Virus record (IMG/VR): IMGVR_UViG_3300044796_000303
Location: 1-47,440 of that record
Reading direction: 5' to 3' (one strand)
Source: a virus
DNA length: 47,440 nucleotides
The notes beneath the pieces were generated by a model that saw only the letters and a list, made by a program, of their open reading frames with translations, ran no database searches and was not told the DNA's origin. The position numbers and the translations under genes are program-made. The first letter of the stretch is position 1, and each line of letters opens with the position of its first letter. Positions 47,141 through 47,440 of this stretch are shown here, piece by piece.

Positions 47141-47440
47141 ATGAATAAAGCAAAAAATGCATTTCTCGCCTCCATCCTCAAGAAGGGCGAGCAGTACGCC
47201 GGCATCATCCTGGGCAAGGATGGCCAGCCTGACTATCACCTGGTATTGCTGCCAGGCGAAGCGGAGAAAGTGAACTGGCAAAGCGCCAAGGAATTTGCCG
47301 CCAAGGTGAAGGGGGAACTGCCCACGCGCCGTGAGCAGTCGCTGCTCTATGCCAACCTCAAGGAAGAATTCAATGAGGCCTGGTACTGGTCTGGCGAGCA
47401 GCGCGAGGCAGGTTCCGCCTGGTATCAGGATTTCTACTAT
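47141..47440 (+). CDS. DGR target protein 2, 5' part (DUF1566), partial
   Basis: 100 residues to the window end, starting at an ATG with GGAG eight bases upstream. KKGEQYAGIILGKDGQPDYH, then LVLLPGEAEKVNWQSAKEFA and GELPTRREQSLLYANLKEEF. From 47297 on it is the same sequence as bases 1-144. The first 52 codons complete the gene that begins mid-frame at base 1. See that entry for fold and role. Confidence 0.85.
   Translation, partial: MNKAKNAFLASILKKGEQYAGIILGKDGQPDYHLVLLPGEAEKVNWQSAKEFAAKVKGELPTRREQSLLYANLKEEFNEAWYWSGEQREAGSAWYQDFYY
47297..47440 (+). repeat. terminal overlap with bases 1-144
   Basis: 126 identical bases, then five differences in 18 (positions equal to 127, 128, 140, 142, 143 of the start copy). 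All five lie on template adenines (TR 795, 796, 808, 810, 811). This supports a circular map of about 47296 bases with two alleles of VR2 at the ends; the partial VR2 allele here is 47398-47440. A tandem third target gene is the alternative. Confidence 0.85.

Noticed and set aside
1-47440. tRNA genes, insertion sequences, toxin-antitoxin or known anti-phage defence operons
   Set aside because: I looked for transposase motifs, cloverleaf-like segments and typical defence domains and saw none that I could support. The reverse transcriptase is of DGR type, not a retron or Abi type.

Overview
This window looks like an essentially complete genome of a temperate-type tailed phage (siphovirus-like, HK97 capsid fold) of a GC-rich Gram-negative host, most likely a proteobacterium. 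The evidence is a full head-tail gene set (P27 small terminase, large terminase, HNH nuclease, portal, S49 protease, HK97 capsid, connector, head closure, gp10-like, DUF3168, tail tube, frameshifted chaperone, tape measure, DUF2460, DUF2163, NlpC/P60, tip protein J), a lysis region with Sec-type and lipoprotein signals, and a CI/Cro/CII-like switch. No tRNA, rRNA, CRISPR array or housekeeping gene was seen.

The standout system is a diversity-generating retroelement (DGR) that straddles the window ends. In order it holds target 1 (46747-47109), target 2 (47141-end, continuing at 1-213), Avd (239-607), the template repeat (770-868) and a DGR-type reverse transcriptase (about 811-1992). Bases 47297-47440 repeat bases 1-144. 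The first 126 are identical, and all five differences in the last 18 lie at positions that are adenine in the template. The simplest reading is a circular sequence of about 47.3 kb whose assembly broke in the hypervariable repeat, so the two ends carry two alleles of one variable region. The targets are small DUF1566 (C-type-lectin-like) proteins coupled to a ParB-like gene, not tail fibres, which is unusual.

Layout: 1-2816 (+) DGR, a conserved phage hypothetical, DUF4224 and a stub of a tyrosine integrase. 2860-9514 (-) lysis and exported enzymes: zinc ribbon, lipase, lipoprotein and holin candidates, secreted nuclease, glucosaminidase, SGNH hydrolase. 9542-20457 (-) tail. 20496-27436 (-) tail completion, connector, capsid, protease, portal. 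27436-32235 (-) a fibre- or decoration-like block (SPRY, DUF4376, a 20-residue-repeat protein) set unusually between portal and terminase. 32260-35551 (-) packaging and late regulator. 35548-38567 (-) primase/helicase, small genes and an array of inverted 9-bp repeats. 38598-39740 (-) CII-like and Cro-like regulators. 39829-41313 (+) CI repressor and an AT-richer membrane-protein moron. 41327-42127 (-) two small genes. 42169-47440 (+) an early operon of mostly overlapping genes ending in the ParB-like gene and the DGR targets.

Genes within most blocks overlap by 1-4 bases, so translation is probably coupled. The switch region carries several inverted repeats, and one 17-bp operator-like sequence recurs (14 of 17) over the -35 of the early rightward promoter near 41747. 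No complete integrase was found. With a repressor and a ParB-like gene present but no ParA, either integrase decay or a plasmid-like prophage state should be considered.
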